Notes: generated by a model from the sequence alone, not told the origin. A stretch of 64,000 nucleotides of DNA from Kordiimonas lipolytica (GCF_001550065.1 NZ_LRUB01000017.1:124001-188000), one strand, 5' to 3'; shown: positions 24,862-34,360, numbered from the stretch's first letter. Made by a program: numbers and translations.

Positions 24862-25728
24862 TTACCAGACCTTCATCACTTCGGTAGGCAGGCGCTCGAC
24901 CACCTCGTCGGGCACGAAGAAATCGGGCACCAGTGGTCCTTTGGCGTGCGGCGCGTACTTGGTGAAGTCGGTCATGCCCTCTGCGCGCAACACTTCTTCA
25001 TCAATGAAGAAGTTGCCTGAACACTCTTTCGAATGGCGCGTCAGGATAGCAAAGGCCGCATCCGCCATGATCTCGGGCGTGCGGCTCTGCCTGGCCATCT
25101 CACCGTCGCCGATCACATTCCGGATCGCCGCCGTGTCGATCGCGGTGAAGGGCCACAGGCTGTTCACAGCAATGCCTGCCGCCTTGAACTCAGCGGCCAT
25201 GCCTAATGTGCACAGGCTCATACCGTATTTGGCGATGGAATAGGCCACGTGGGGCGCGAACCAGCGCGGGTTCATATCCAGCGGTGGCGACAGCGTCAGG
25301 ATGTGCGGGTTATCAGACTTCAAAAGGTGCGGGATGCACTTCTTGGACACAAGGAACGTGCCGCGCGTGTTGATGTTGTTCATCAGGTCATAGCGCTTCA
25401 TGTCTGTCATCTGTGTGTTCGTGAGCGAAATGGCAGACGCGTTGTTGACGCAGATGTCGATGCCGCCGAAGGCCTCGACCGTTTTGGCGACCGCCTCATC
25501 CACCTGTTCTTCGAAGCGGATGTCACACAGAAGCGGCAGCGCCTTGCCGCCCGCTTTCTCGATCGCCTCAGCCGCCGTGTAGATGGTGCCTTCAAGCTTC
25601 GGGTGCGGCTCTGCCGTTTTGGCGCCGATGGCCACATTGGCGCCGTCCTTCGCTGCCCTAAGCGCGATCGCCAGCCCGATACCGCGGCTGCCGCCGCTCA
25701 TGAAAATGGTTTTTCCCTTCAGGCTCAT
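24862..25728 (-). CDS. Short-chain dehydrogenase/reductase, HSDL2-like
   Basis: 288 residues. SDR hallmarks: MSGGSRGIGLAIALR (cofactor loop), VNNASAI near 93, a Ser in LTLSPP near 146 and the catalytic YSIAK near 163. NPRWFAPHVAYSIAKYGMSL and LWPFTAIDTAA match the hydroxysteroid-dehydrogenase-like (HSDL2) group but without the C-terminal sterol-carrier domain of the animal proteins. Probably an NADP-dependent oxidoreductase of lipid metabolism; substrate unknown. ATG preceded by GGAGGA. It converges on tyrC with a shared terminator. Confidence 0.88.
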   Translation of the reverse strand: MSLKGKTIFMSGGSRGIGLAIALRAAKDGANVAIGAKTAEPHPKLEGTIYTAAEAIEKAGGKALPLLCDIRFEEQVDEAVAKTVEAFGGIDICVNNASAISLTNTQMTDMKRYDLMNNINTRGTFLVSKKCIPHLLKSDNPHILTLSPPLDMNPRWFAPHVAYSIAKYGMSLCTLGMAAEFKAAGIAVNSLWPFTAIDTAAIRNVIGDGEMARQSRTPEIMADAAFAILTRHSKECSGNFFIDEEVLRAEGMTDFTKYAPHAKGPLVPDFFVPDEVVERLPTEVMKVW

Positions 25729-25866
25729 GAAATTCCTCCTTTTCCCCGCGAAACCGATTGGCCCGCATCCTTCCTTGCCCTGATAATAGCGCGTTTGGCG
25801 CTATGGGCAGCGGAAAAGGCAGAATTATTTTTGGGGCCTGATGGCTTAGATGGGGGCTTAGGGGGC

Positions 25867-26817
25867 TTAGTCCTCGAGAAGCGGCTTCAAAGGCATGACA
25901 GGCTCACCCTCCAGTGTCAGGCTGCCCATTTGCAGCATGACAGACAGGTCGTCTTCACCGGCGCGGGCGATGGCGCTCGCAGCATTCTCAAGCCCCATGT
26001 CTTTGAGGGTGGCGGCGATGGCATCGCGGCCCAAGACCCTGAAGGTGGCACTGCCCAGCGGGCGGAAGTCTTCATCGAGTGTCAGGCTGGCGTTGCCGCC
26101 AAGGCGCCCGCCGCCTGCATCCAGCTTGATGGCGTCCAGCTCCAGAAGGCCACCTGCGTCGCGCCAGGCGCCAAGGTCGCGGGCAGTCCAGCCTTTGACG
26201 ATGGGCCCCATGATACCGCCGGACGTTTCAATCTGCGTGGCACCGGTGTCAACGGTCAGCTTGAAATCCAGAAAGCGGTCTTCATAGAGGCCGTTTTCAG
26301 GTTCATGATGCGCTGTGTCGGACCGCAGGAACAACTGCCATCCCTTGAGGCGTTTTGGCCCCTCCAGTCCTGGGGCTTTCATCAGGCTGAAGTCTGCCAT
26401 ATTGCCGGAATCAATTGCGATCACCGCCTTGCCGTCGTCGTGGATGCGGTAGCTGCCGCGCATGCTGCCGTCGGTGAAGGCAAGGGCTTCACCCGCGGCC
26501 TGAACGCGCACATTGGTGGCTTCGGCCACCCAGTGGCCGGGCGTCCAGAGGTGGCTCACCAGCGTCACGCTTTCGGCGCCAAAATCCAGCCCAGGCCCGC
26601 GGGTCTGAACCTGCAGCCCATCCACCGTGATCACGATGCGGTAGGGAAAGCCGGACAGCTTCACCTTGCCGTGCTCCACCTTCAATCCTTTGTCACGCCA
26701 GCCGCCGAGCATGGCTTCGGTGTCTTTTCGGGCCTGGAAGCTGCTGGTGTACCAAAGGCCAGAATAGATAATGGCGGCGACAATCAACAGCCCGGCAAAG
26801 GTGCGAATCTTGGTCAT
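25867..26817 (-). CDS. DUF2125 family membrane-anchored protein
   Basis: About 316 residues from the ATG at 26817 (AGGGA at good spacing; a TTG lies two codons earlier). One N-terminal helix (about 6-24) anchors a periplasmic body. GFPYRIVITVDGLQV near 57 and LTVDTGATQIETSGG near 190 follow the DUF2125 pattern, a family confined mainly to alphaproteobacteria and built of repeated beta segments similar to lipid-handling AsmA-type proteins. Function unknown. It begins 2 nt after the YdcF stop at the end of the ftsE-ftsX unit, an arrangement that hints at envelope work. Confidence 0.8.
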   Translation of the reverse strand: MTKIRTFAGLLIVAAIIYSGLWYTSSFQARKDTEAMLGGWRDKGLKVEHGKVKLSGFPYRIVITVDGLQVQTRGPGLDFGAESVTLVSHLWTPGHWVAEATNVRVQAAGEALAFTDGSMRGSYRIHDDGKAVIAIDSGNMADFSLMKAPGLEGPKRLKGWQLFLRSDTAHHEPENGLYEDRFLDFKLTVDTGATQIETSGGIMGPIVKGWTARDLGAWRDAGGLLELDAIKLDAGGGRLGGNASLTLDEDFRPLGSATFRVLGRDAIAATLKDMGLENAASAIARAGEDDLSVMLQMGSLTLEGEPVMPLKPLLED

Positions 26818-26819
26818 GG

Positions 26820-27434
26820 TCAAAGGGTCCCTGTCGCTGATTTGGCTTGCTTGCCCGCATCACCCGGCGCGGGTTTGAAGGCTTCTCCGATCAGCGTAAA
26901 TACATATTTGTTATATTCATTTGCAAGATACAGCATCGGCCATTCGCCTTTGACCGGGTAGGCGAAAATGGTGGCGTTCGGCATGGCACGCCTGAACAGG
27001 ATCAGGCTTCTGGGCATGTGATAATCTGCAGTGACAAGCACCAGTGTCTGGTAGCCGTGGGTTTGTGTCCACAGGTTGCTTTCGGTGGCGTTGCCCGCGG
27101 TGTTGGGCGCGGCCCGGTCGAGGTCCACACAGCAGGTGAAAAGCGCCTCTTCCGCGCCGGTCAACGCGCTCAGCTCATGGGGTTCTACCACCGGATTAAC
27201 GCCTGAAATCAACATGCGGTCAGCTACCTTGGCTTCCAGCAGCTTAAGACCAGCTTCCAGCCGTCCGGCCCCGCCTGTCAGCACAATAATGCCGTCGCTT
27301 TTCGGGGTCATGCCGTCGGGTATCGCTTTTGGCAGTGTCAGGACGAAAAAGCCGAACCCGAGAAGCCAGGCGGCAACCAGATAGACAGGTGCCTTGATCA
27401 GGAGGCGCGCGACTGATTTTCTGTTTCTTGCCAT
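26820..27434 (-). CDS. YdcF/ElyC family (DUF218) envelope protein
   Basis: 204 residues with an N-terminal membrane helix (about 12-33) and a DUF218 domain: GIIVLTGGAGRLEAGLKLLE near 48, RMLISGV near 73, NLWTQTHGYQTLVLVTADYHMPRSLILFRRA near 120-150. Homologues in E. coli (ElyC, SanA) affect peptidoglycan and envelope barrier function. It lies 9 nt past ftsX on the same strand, the usual alphaproteobacterial arrangement. Confidence 0.86.
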   Translation of the reverse strand: MARNRKSVARLLIKAPVYLVAAWLLGFGFFVLTLPKAIPDGMTPKSDGIIVLTGGAGRLEAGLKLLEAKVADRMLISGVNPVVEPHELSALTGAEEALFTCCVDLDRAAPNTAGNATESNLWTQTHGYQTLVLVTADYHMPRSLILFRRAMPNATIFAYPVKGEWPMLYLANEYNKYVFTLIGEAFKPAPGDAGKQAKSATGTL

Positions 27435-27443
27435 GGTGTGCCG

Positions 27444-28328
27444 CTACATCATTTGCGCCAGCGCCCGCCGCACGGTAATGCGGGCTGTGACCATGGTGAT
27501 GAGTGCAGAAAACAGTGGCAGCAAGGCAAGCCAACTAAGGTTGGCATTGTCGGGCAGGGTGGCTGTGATTAGCCCCTGGCCCATTTCACCCGCCAGATAG
27601 TTGATCAGATACAGTGTGCCCGCCGCCAGCAGCACACCCACAAGGCCGCCCTTAAGGCCGTGCGCCATATAACGCTCGTCAAAGGCCTTGGAAATCATGG
27701 CATCTTCGGCGCCCATCAGGTGCATGATCTCAATGCTTTCCCGGTGGGTGGCAAGGCCCGCGCGACAGCCAAAAATAACGATCGCCACGGTGGACAGCAC
27801 AACCATGACCACGATGCCCGCCAGCACCAACTGCACGGCCGATGCAAGGTTTAGCACCTGGCTCATCCATTCCTGGTGGTCGTCAAGCTGCGCGCCCGGT
27901 GCGGCTGTGGCCAGCCGTTCCTTGAGGCCCCCGATATGAACCGCATCAGGTGATGAAAGTGACACATCGATCAGGGTAGGCAGCGGCAGGCCCGCATCAA
28001 ACGGCACATCCCCAAGCCACGGGGACAGAAGCTCCAGCACATCTGCTTCCGCCAGCACATAGGCTGATGTGATGCCCGGCGTGGCCCTGAGAAGCGTGAG
28101 CGCGTCTTCGGTTTGCCTGGCGCGCTCAGCTTCATCCTCAACCACAATCTGAACAGTCAGGTTACTGCTCAGGCCCGCGCTCCATTGCTCGATGCCCTTG
28201 CCAAGGGCAAGGCCGCTTGCGAGCGCCAGCGTGCACAAAAACAGCATCACGCCGATCACCCACGGCAGCAGGCCTTCCCGCTGGTGCTGCTTAGGCAGAA
28301 ATTGAAGTGTCCGGCCCCACATGCTCAT
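27444..28328 (-). CDS. ftsX: Cell-division protein FtsX
   Basis: 294 residues with four membrane helices: one near 25-45 and three in the C-terminal half (about 165-285) separated by a periplasmic domain, the FtsX topology. LMGAEDAMISKAFDERYM and the final YLINYLAGEM region belong to the FtsX permease fold. With FtsE it links septum formation to activation of peptidoglycan hydrolases. The start overlaps the ftsE stop by 4 nt (ATGA). Confidence 0.88.
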   Translation of the reverse strand: MSMWGRTLQFLPKQHQREGLLPWVIGVMLFLCTLALASGLALGKGIEQWSAGLSSNLTVQIVVEDEAERARQTEDALTLLRATPGITSAYVLAEADVLELLSPWLGDVPFDAGLPLPTLIDVSLSSPDAVHIGGLKERLATAAPGAQLDDHQEWMSQVLNLASAVQLVLAGIVVMVVLSTVAIVIFGCRAGLATHRESIEIMHLMGAEDAMISKAFDERYMAHGLKGGLVGVLLAAGTLYLINYLAGEMGQGLITATLPDNANLSWLALLPLFSALITMVTARITVRRALAQMM

Positions 28329-29011
28329 GCTCCCGGATCGATTGGTGTGCCGCCCGGGACGTGCTCCAGATCGCCTTTGTCGAGTTTCAGGATCGGTGCA
28401 CCGATAGATTTCACCAGTCCTTCATCGTGGGTTGCCACCACGGTGGTGGTGCCTTCCTTGTTGAGGGCGACAAAAAGATGCATCAGGCGGCGCGACATCT
28501 CGGGGTCCACGTTACCTGTGGGTTCGTCCGCCACCAGAAGGTCAGGCTTATTGATGATGGCGCGGGCAATCGCGACCCGCTGCTTTTCCCCGCCCGAAAG
28601 GGTCGCGGGGCGCGCATGCATGCGGTCCTCCAGCCCAACCCAGCACAGAAGTTCTTCCACATGGTCGGCGACCTGGGCCTTTTTGGCCCCTTGGATGCGA
28701 AGCGGCAGGGCGACATTTTCAAACGCGCTCATATGCTCGAACAGCCGGAAATCCTGGAACACCACGCCGATACGGCGGCGCATGCGAGGCAGCGCGTCAC
28801 GCTCAAGCGTCATCAAATCACGGCCGAAAAAATTGATCAGCCCGCGAGATGGCCGATGCGCCAGATACAGCAGCTTCAAAAGTGTTGTCTTGCCGGCACC
28901 CGAAGGGCCAACCAGAAAATGAAAGGACCCGCGATCGAGTGAAAAGCTGACATCCCGAAGGACTTCAGCGCCCATTCCGTACCGCATGCCGACATTTTCG
29001 AAGGTTATCAT
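28325..29011 (-). CDS. ftsE: Cell-division ATP-binding protein FtsE
   Basis: 228 residues. Walker A GPSGAGKTTLLK near 37, Q-loop VFQDFRLF near 85, signature LSGGEKQRVAIARAI near 139, Walker B LLVADEPTGNVDPE near 160 and ATHDE near 197. ITFENVGMRYGMGAEVLRDVSF at the start is typical FtsE. Drives FtsX on the cytoplasmic side. GGGAG ribosome site. The 252-bp gap upstream is shared with the divergent MJ0042 gene and must hold both promoters; no clear boxes were identified. Confidence 0.93.
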   Translation of the reverse strand: MITFENVGMRYGMGAEVLRDVSFSLDRGSFHFLVGPSGAGKTTLLKLLYLAHRPSRGLINFFGRDLMTLERDALPRMRRRIGVVFQDFRLFEHMSAFENVALPLRIQGAKKAQVADHVEELLCWVGLEDRMHARPATLSGGEKQRVAIARAIINKPDLLVADEPTGNVDPEMSRRLMHLFVALNKEGTTTVVATHDEGLVKSIGAPILKLDKGDLEHVPGGTPIDPGA

Positions 29012-29263
29012 CTGGTGCTCCCGCCAAGTTGCGCGCAGAATTGCATATAGGGGCTTTTGCGTCCAGTGGCATGGTGCACAGCTGGCTGATAATGTTGCCC
29101 CGTGTTAACCATGATGTCGGGATGTCAGCCAAGAGAAGCTCTTGGATCGCCCATGCCATGCAAGTGCTTGTGTTATGAGGCAGTTTTCCTATAGTGTTAA
29201 CACTTATTTTATCGGGTGGGGCCTATCATTGCGGGTCTTTGGTGAGAAAGTTCGGGCGTTTAA

Positions 29264-30400
29264 ATGATCCTTGTTTGTCCTGCATGTGATGCAAAGTTCA
29301 AGATTCCGGACGGGGCCATCCCGGCCTCCGGTCGCAAGGTTCGCTGTGCCAAATGCAAGCACAGCTGGCACGCTGTACCCCAGCAGATCGTCAAGGCACT
29401 GGCTGCCGCCGCTGCGCCGCCGCCACGACCTCAGTCTGCGCCAAGCGCTGCGTTTCCGCCTCCTGAAGAAATTGACGCCGGCGCCGCTGCGCGTGCTTCG
29501 GCCATTCGGCAATCTGTCCAGGGATTTGATGATGCTGCCTCGCCTGCGCCGCCACCGCTTGCGGATGAAGATCGCGATATGTTCGATGAGGACGGCGCAC
29601 CTGAACCGAAAGTCGCGGCGCCGGGTGACGAATTTGACGAGGATCATGGCGCGACTGACCACGGTTCGTCGGAGTTTGACGGTGACGACTTCGGTGTTGG
29701 CGCTGTGGCCAAGGAACATATGGGTACTGAGTTTAGCCTGGATGACGATGACGACCATGAGGGCGGCGATGACGATAGTGAAGAAGATTATGATGCAGGT
29801 GATTTTGTCGCCCGTCGCCGCGCCGAGCAGCGCCGGGAGGCAGAACGCAAGGCCCAAGCCCGGAAGCGCCAGCTTCTGGTTGTCGGGTGGGCGCTTCTTG
29901 TCGTTATGTGGCTGACAATTCTGGGTGGACTGGTGTTCATGCAGGATACAGTGGTGAAAACCTTCCCGGGCATGGTTGGTTTCTATGAGATTTTTGAAGG
30001 TGCAAGCGACGTTGAACGATTCCGTCCGGAAGATGGTGAACCGCTGACGACGCCCCTGACCGAACGCGAGATCTACCTGACGGCAAAGCTCTATAATGAC
30101 CGGACGCGGGTTGAGACCGTGGACGGTAACCCGGTTCTTATGGTGCGGGGGTTCGTTGAAAACCCAAGTGCCACGGAATTTGGACGAACGGCATCTGTAC
30201 CGCAGGTACGCGTGGATGTGCTGGACCGCAGCGGCAATGTGCTTGAGACTGTGATCACCGACCCGGAGGGCTTTGCCATCCGGCGGGGCGCACGGATCGA
30301 TTTCGAGACTAGCATCTATCCCGTGCCGCCGGGGGCTGCGAATGTGTCTGTAAAGGTGCTGGAAGGGACCCGGTCGCGCGTGGTGCGCAGTACTGGTTGA
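29264..30400 (+). CDS. MJ0042 zinc-ribbon / DUF3426 membrane protein
   Basis: 378 residues in four parts: an N-terminal zinc ribbon (CPACDAKFKIPDG, then CAKCKHSW, residues about 5-36), a Pro/Ala and very acidic, probably unfolded linker (about 45-185, e.g. DDDDDHEGGDDDSEEDYD), a positively charged stretch, one membrane helix near 206-228, and a C-terminal DUF3426 domain (about 265-375). The architecture is standard in alphaproteobacteria; the zinc ribbon faces the cytoplasm and the last domain the periplasm. Role unknown. It is followed by hpt after 28 nt and read in the same direction. Confidence 0.85.
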   Translation: MILVCPACDAKFKIPDGAIPASGRKVRCAKCKHSWHAVPQQIVKALAAAAAPPPRPQSAPSAAFPPPEEIDAGAAARASAIRQSVQGFDDAASPAPPPLADEDRDMFDEDGAPEPKVAAPGDEFDEDHGATDHGSSEFDGDDFGVGAVAKEHMGTEFSLDDDDDHEGGDDDSEEDYDAGDFVARRRAEQRREAERKAQARKRQLLVVGWALLVVMWLTILGGLVFMQDTVVKTFPGMVGFYEIFEGASDVERFRPEDGEPLTTPLTEREIYLTAKLYNDRTRVETVDGNPVLMVRGFVENPSATEFGRTASVPQVRVDVLDRSGNVLETVITDPEGFAIRRGARIDFETSIYPVPPGAANVSVKVLEGTRSRVVRSTG

Positions 30401-30428
30401 CGCATGAAATGGGGGAGAGGGGGCGACA

Positions 30429-30983
30429 ATGGATTACTTCTTCGATTGGAATAAAGCCGGCGATGCACATGTCGGCATAGAGCCCATCTTCACTGCAGAT
30501 GAAATCGTCAACAAGGTGGATGAATTAGCTGGCAGGCTGACCCGCTGGTTTGATACTGAACCCGTGGCCCAGGTAGCGATGAACGGGGCCATGATGTTCG
30601 GCGCGGACCTGAGCCGCGCCATGTCTATGCGCGGCTGTGTGATGGAGATGGATTTCATCCATGTGATCAAGAATAGGCAAAAATCGACCCTGGAACTGAA
30701 GGCCACCACAGAATTGCCGGTAAAAGGCCGTGATGTTCTTATAATTGATGATATATTCGAACAAGGCAGGACTTTGAGCGCCATGCGAGAATATTTTCTA
30801 TCCCTGGGTGCAGAAACAGTGACCAGCGTTGTGCTTCTTGATAAAAGTGGTAATAATCCAACTAGTATTAGGCCGGATTTCATAGGTTTTGAGTGCCCCG
30901 ATGTTTTTGTCATCGGATATGGAATGGACATTGCATACCGATACCGGGAATTGCCCTTTATAGGCAAAATGGGCCGGGCATAG
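30429..30983 (+). CDS. hpt: Hypoxanthine phosphoribosyltransferase
   Basis: 184 residues. PRPP-binding motif VLIIDDIFEQGRTLSAM near 104 and the flexible-loop/purine regions MNGAMMFGADLSRAM near 53 and VIGYGMDIAYRYRELPFIG near 160 identify a purine salvage phosphoribosyltransferase that converts hypoxanthine (and perhaps guanine) to the nucleotide. Excellent ribosome site (GGGGGAGAGGGGG). The second half is more AT-rich than the first, without sign of disruption. Confidence 0.9.
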   Translation: MDYFFDWNKAGDAHVGIEPIFTADEIVNKVDELAGRLTRWFDTEPVAQVAMNGAMMFGADLSRAMSMRGCVMEMDFIHVIKNRQKSTLELKATTELPVKGRDVLIIDDIFEQGRTLSAMREYFLSLGAETVTSVVLLDKSGNNPTSIRPDFIGFECPDVFVIGYGMDIAYRYRELPFIGKMGRA

Positions 30984-31037
30984 ATCGGCGAAGATGCATT
31001 AATTAGGTGTCTTCCGTTTTTTAGGAAGGGTGTCCCC

Positions 31038-31505
31038 TTGGCACGGGTATTGGTAGTTGAAGATGATGAAGCGGTTCGCGACTTTGTATGTCGCGTCCTT
31101 TCGATGCATGGCCACAGTCTTCTGACCGCTCATGACGGCGCTGAAGCTGTGGAGCAGATGAATGCCCACCATTTTGACCTACTGATTTCAGATATCGCGA
31201 TGCCTGTGATGGACGGTATTTCGCTTGCGCTCAAGGTGCGGGCATCAAGGCCCCATGTGCCGATCATTCTGATGACCGGCTACGCCAACGAGCGCCAGCG
31301 TGCTCATAATCTGTCGCTGTTGATCGAAGGGCTTCTTTCCAAGCCTTTCACCATGGAGCAACTGCTTGCGGAAGTTGGCAATGCCCTGAAGGCTGCACGG
31401 GCCCGCCAGGCGGAGATGGAGGCGGCAGGCGCCCCCATTGCGGCTCAGTCGTCCGAGAGCCAGGACGGCACGTCGTCAAGCGACAGCAAGTCTTCAAGCG
31501 ACTGA
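31038..31505 (+). CDS. Single-domain response regulator, CpdR-like
   Basis: 155 residues from a TTG start with GGAAGGG upstream. A receiver domain (about 1-120): VVEDDEAVRDFV acidic pocket, phospho-acceptor Asp in LLISDIAMPVMDG near 54, Thr in LMTGYANE near 82 and Lys in LLSKPFTMEQL near 105. No output domain; the last 35 residues are Ala/Gln then Ser/Asp rich and probably unfolded. In Caulobacter CpdR, a similar stand-alone receiver, controls ClpXP proteolysis during the cell cycle. The last 61 bp overlap lysA on the other strand. Confidence 0.83.
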   Translation: MARVLVVEDDEAVRDFVCRVLSMHGHSLLTAHDGAEAVEQMNAHHFDLLISDIAMPVMDGISLALKVRASRPHVPIILMTGYANERQRAHNLSLLIEGLLSKPFTMEQLLAEVGNALKAARARQAEMEAAGAPIAAQSSESQDGTSSSDSKSSSD

Positions 31506-32716
31506 CGTTTCCTGACCACCGAATATCTGTCACCGTCCACCAGCACTTCTGGTACAAGGGGGCGGCTGTTGTAGGTTGACGCCATCACCGCGCCGTACGC
31601 GCCGGCGGATTTGATCGCCACCAGGTCCCCTGCTTTCAGGGGGGCAGTGATCCGCTGCTTTGTGAATACGTCACTGCTTTCGCAGATCGGCCCAACGAAA
31701 TCGGCCCTCAGGGTGTCTCCTGATTTTGGTTCCTCTACCGGCACGATGGCGTGATAGGCGTCATACATGGCGGGGCGGGAAAGGTCATTCATAGCCGCAT
31801 CAAGGATATAGAAAGTGCGGTTTTCGCCCTGTTTTTCATACAGCATTTCCGTGAGCAAAAGCCCCGCGTTCCCGGCGATCAGGCGGCCGGGTTCCAGGAT
31901 GATGCTGCAATCCATATCCCCCAGTACATCCTTGATCATAGCGCCATAGTCCGCGGGCGCGGGTGGTGCCTCGGCGTCTGGGTCGTAGGGGATGCCCAGG
32001 CCGCCACCCAGGTCGATATGGCGGATGTCATGGCCTTTGGCGCGCAACTCGCGCACCAGGCCGACAACGCGCTCGAACGCCAGGCGGAAGGGTTCGAGAT
32101 CCGTGAGTTGGGAGCCAATGTGCAGGTCTACGCCCACAGCCTTCAGGTTCGAAAGTTCGCCAATCCGGGCATAGACGTCGTCCACTTTCTGCCAGGCGAT
32201 GCCAAACTTGTTTTCCGATTTACCGGTGGAGATTTTGGCGTGGGTCTTGGCGTCCACATCCGGGTTTACGCGGATGGAAATCGGGGCAACCTTGCCCATG
32301 CTGGCCGCAACCTCATTCAGCACCTCAAGCTCCGCTTCGCTTTCGGCGTTGAACTGCATGATGCCTGCCTCAAGCGCTGCTGCCATTTCTGCGCGGGTTT
32401 TGCCGACGCCGGCGAAAGCAATCTTCGAGGCCGGAATGCCAGCCTTGAGCGCACGCTGAAGCTCACCCAGGCTGACCACGTCCGCGCCCGCACCGGCCTT
32501 TGCCAATATGCGCAGCACAGCGATATTGCTGTTTGCCTTCACGGCAAAGCACACCAGCGCATCGAGGCCCTCGAAGGCGTCGGAGAAAACGCGGTAGTGC
32601 CGCTCAAGTGTCGCGCGCGAGTAAACATAAACAGGGGTTCCAACCTCTGCAGCAATCCTGCTCAGGGGCACATCTTCAGCCATCAGTTGGCCATTTTGGT
32701 AATGGAAATGATCCAT
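31445..32716 (-). CDS. lysA: Diaminopimelate decarboxylase
   Basis: 423 residues from the ATG at 32716 (ACAGG seven bases before it); the longer open frame upstream is not needed. Fold-type III PLP enzyme: VYVYSRATLERHY near 28, PLP lysine in CFAVKANSN near 57, HIGSQL near 194, GGGLGIPY near 233, the substrate/PLP contact EPGRLIAGNAG near 275 and catalytic Cys in ICESSDVF near 347. Makes L-lysine from meso-diaminopimelate. Lies in the conserved argH-lptM-lysA order. The 3' end overlaps a convergent receiver gene by 61 bp. Confidence 0.94.
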   Translation of the reverse strand: MDHFHYQNGQLMAEDVPLSRIAAEVGTPVYVYSRATLERHYRVFSDAFEGLDALVCFAVKANSNIAVLRILAKAGAGADVVSLGELQRALKAGIPASKIAFAGVGKTRAEMAAALEAGIMQFNAESEAELEVLNEVAASMGKVAPISIRVNPDVDAKTHAKISTGKSENKFGIAWQKVDDVYARIGELSNLKAVGVDLHIGSQLTDLEPFRLAFERVVGLVRELRAKGHDIRHIDLGGGLGIPYDPDAEAPPAPADYGAMIKDVLGDMDCSIILEPGRLIAGNAGLLLTEMLYEKQGENRTFYILDAAMNDLSRPAMYDAYHAIVPVEEPKSGDTLRADFVGPICESSDVFTKQRITAPLKAGDLVAIKSAGAYGAVMASTYNSRPLVPEVLVDGDRYSVVRKRQSLEDLLSLDDVPSWLSDD

Positions 32717-32739
32717 GGATAAACCTGTCTGGGGAAGGG

Positions 32740-32853
32740 TCAGTTTGACGTGGATGAATAACCGGCAGGCGGCTTCACGTCGCCCTTCTTGCCGCAAGCG
32801 CCAAGGCTGCTGGCTACCAGCAGGATCATGCTAATGGTCAAAATCTTGCGCAT
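32740..32853 (-). CDS. lptM: LptM (YifL-like) small lipoprotein
   Basis: A 37-residue gene between argH and lysA. A signal peptide (MRKILTISMILLVASSLGAC) ends in a lipobox LGAC with Cys20 as lipidation site, followed by GKKGDVKPPAGY and a short tail. CGKKG after the Cys and a Pro pair are the marks of LptM, which in E. coli stabilises the LptD-LptE lipopolysaccharide transporter at the outer membrane. AGGAG ribosome site; 10 nt from argH and 23 nt before lysA, so it is part of that operon. Confidence 0.88.
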   Translation of the reverse strand: MRKILTISMILLVASSLGACGKKGDVKPPAGYSSTSN

Positions 32854-32863
32854 CCGGGGCTCC

Positions 32864-34288
32864 TTATTTCAACGCTTTGCGGGCGGCCGTGACCGCTTTT
32901 TTGACATTCTCTGGCGCCGTGCCACCAAACGATGTGCGGCTGGACACGCTTGCCTCAACGCTCAACACGTCGAACACGTCGGACGTGATCCTGGGCTCAA
33001 TCGTCTGCATCGCTTCGAGCGGCAGGTCCTTGAGGTCCACACCCAGCTGTTCGGCGGCTTTCACGACTGAGCCGGTGACATGGTGGGCGTCACGAAACGG
33101 CAGGTTCAAGACACGCACCAGCCAGTCGGCCAGGTCTGTAGCGGTCGAGAAGCTCTGGCCCGCGGCCTCCGCCATTACGTCTGCGTTTGGCTTGAGGTCC
33201 TCGATCATCCCGGTCATGGCGGCGAGGCACAGCTCAAAGTCATCGACAGCCTGGAATACGGGCTCCTTGTCTTCCTGCATATCTTTGGAATAGGCAAGCG
33301 GCAGGCCCTTCATAACCATCATCAGGCCGTTCATTGACCCGCTGATGCGGCCTACCTTGGCGCGGATCAACTCGGCCGCGTCAGGATTGCGTTTTTGCGG
33401 CATGATCGACGACCCGGTCGAATAGGCGTCAGAGAGCGTCAGGAAGCGGAAGGCAGCCGATGCCCACAGCACAATCTCGTCGGCGAGGCGCGACAGGTGC
33501 ACAGCGGAGATCGACAGCACGCTGAGGAACTCAAGCGCGAAATCGCGCGCCGACACGGCATCGAGTGAGTTGGCCATCGGCCGGTCGAAGCCAAGCGCTT
33601 CGGCCGTCATGTGCCGGTCAATCGGGAAACTGGTGCCCGCAAGTGCGGCAGCCCCCAGCGGGCTTTCGTTCACGCGGGCGCGGCAATCAGATAGGCGCGC
33701 GCGGTCCCGGCTCAGCATTTCATGGTAGGCCATCAGATGGTGGCCAAGGGTAACGGGCTGTGCCGTCTGCAGGTGCGTGAAGCCGGGCATCACGGTGCCC
33801 GCGTGTTTTTCGGCCTGATCAATCAAGGCACCGAGAAGCCCGGCAAACTGGGCGTCGAGCGCATCAATGGCGCCGCGTGTCCACAGGCGGAAGTCAGTCG
33901 CCACCTGGTCGTTCCGGGACCGGCCGGTATGCAGCCGCGCGCCAGCATCGCCGATAAGCTCGCGCAGGCGTGCTTCCACATGCATGTGAATGTCTTCAAG
34001 GGCAGGATCGAACACCATCTTTCCTGCTTCAATCTCCGCCGCTACCTGATCAAGGCCCTTGTGGATCGCGTCGCAGTCTGGCTGGCTGATCACACCGACA
34101 GAGGCCAGCATGCTGGCGTGCGCCTTCGAGCCCGCAATGTCTTCGCGGTACAGGCGTTTGTCGAATCCGATCGATGCATTGATTTCTTGCATGATGGCGG
34201 ATGGGCCGGAAGCGAAGCGGCCGCCCCACATGCTCTGGCCGCCTGCCTGCTGTTCAACTGCGTCGTTCTTGTCGGATTTGTGATCCAC
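32864..34288 (-). CDS. argH: Argininosuccinate lyase
   Basis: About 474 residues from the GTG at 34288, which has AAAGG at good spacing; a much longer reading reaches 34651 but crosses the divergent tlpA region and is rejected. Family signatures: [12 protein letters not shown] at the start, [13 protein letters not shown] near 123, [16 protein letters not shown] near 167 and the fumarase/lyase signature [15 protein letters not shown] near 290. Last step of arginine synthesis: argininosuccinate to arginine plus fumarate. First gene of argH-lptM-lysA, divergent from tlpA. Confidence 0.94.
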   Translation of the reverse strand: MDHKSDKNDAVEQQAGGQSMWGGRFASGPSAIMQEINASIGFDKRLYREDIAGSKAHASMLASVGVISQPDCDAIHKGLDQVAAEIEAGKMVFDPALEDIHMHVEARLRELIGDAGARLHTGRSRNDQVATDFRLWTRGAIDALDAQFAGLLGALIDQAEKHAGTVMPGFTHLQTAQPVTLGHHLMAYHEMLSRDRARLSDCRARVNESPLGAAALAGTSFPIDRHMTAEALGFDRPMANSLDAVSARDFALEFLSVLSISAVHLSRLADEIVLWASAAFRFLTLSDAYSTGSSIMPQKRNPDAAELIRAKVGRISGSMNGLMMVMKGLPLAYSKDMQEDKEPVFQAVDDFELCLAAMTGMIEDLKPNADVMAEAAGQSFSTATDLADWLVRVLNLPFRDAHHVTGSVVKAAEQLGVDLKDLPLEAMQTIEPRITSDVFDVLSVEASVSSRTSFGGTAPENVKKAVTAARKALK

Positions 34289-34360
34289 GGTAGTCTTGCC
34301 TTTCGTATCAGCCTGACTATTGTCTTGGCCAATTAATAACGGTCCTGTCGGGAGACTAAA

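Noticed and set aside
25249..26961. 570-codon plus-strand open frame over the SDR, DUF2125 and YdcF genes
   Set aside because: Antisense to three conserved genes; low-complexity Arg/Gly/His-rich translation and no ribosome site.
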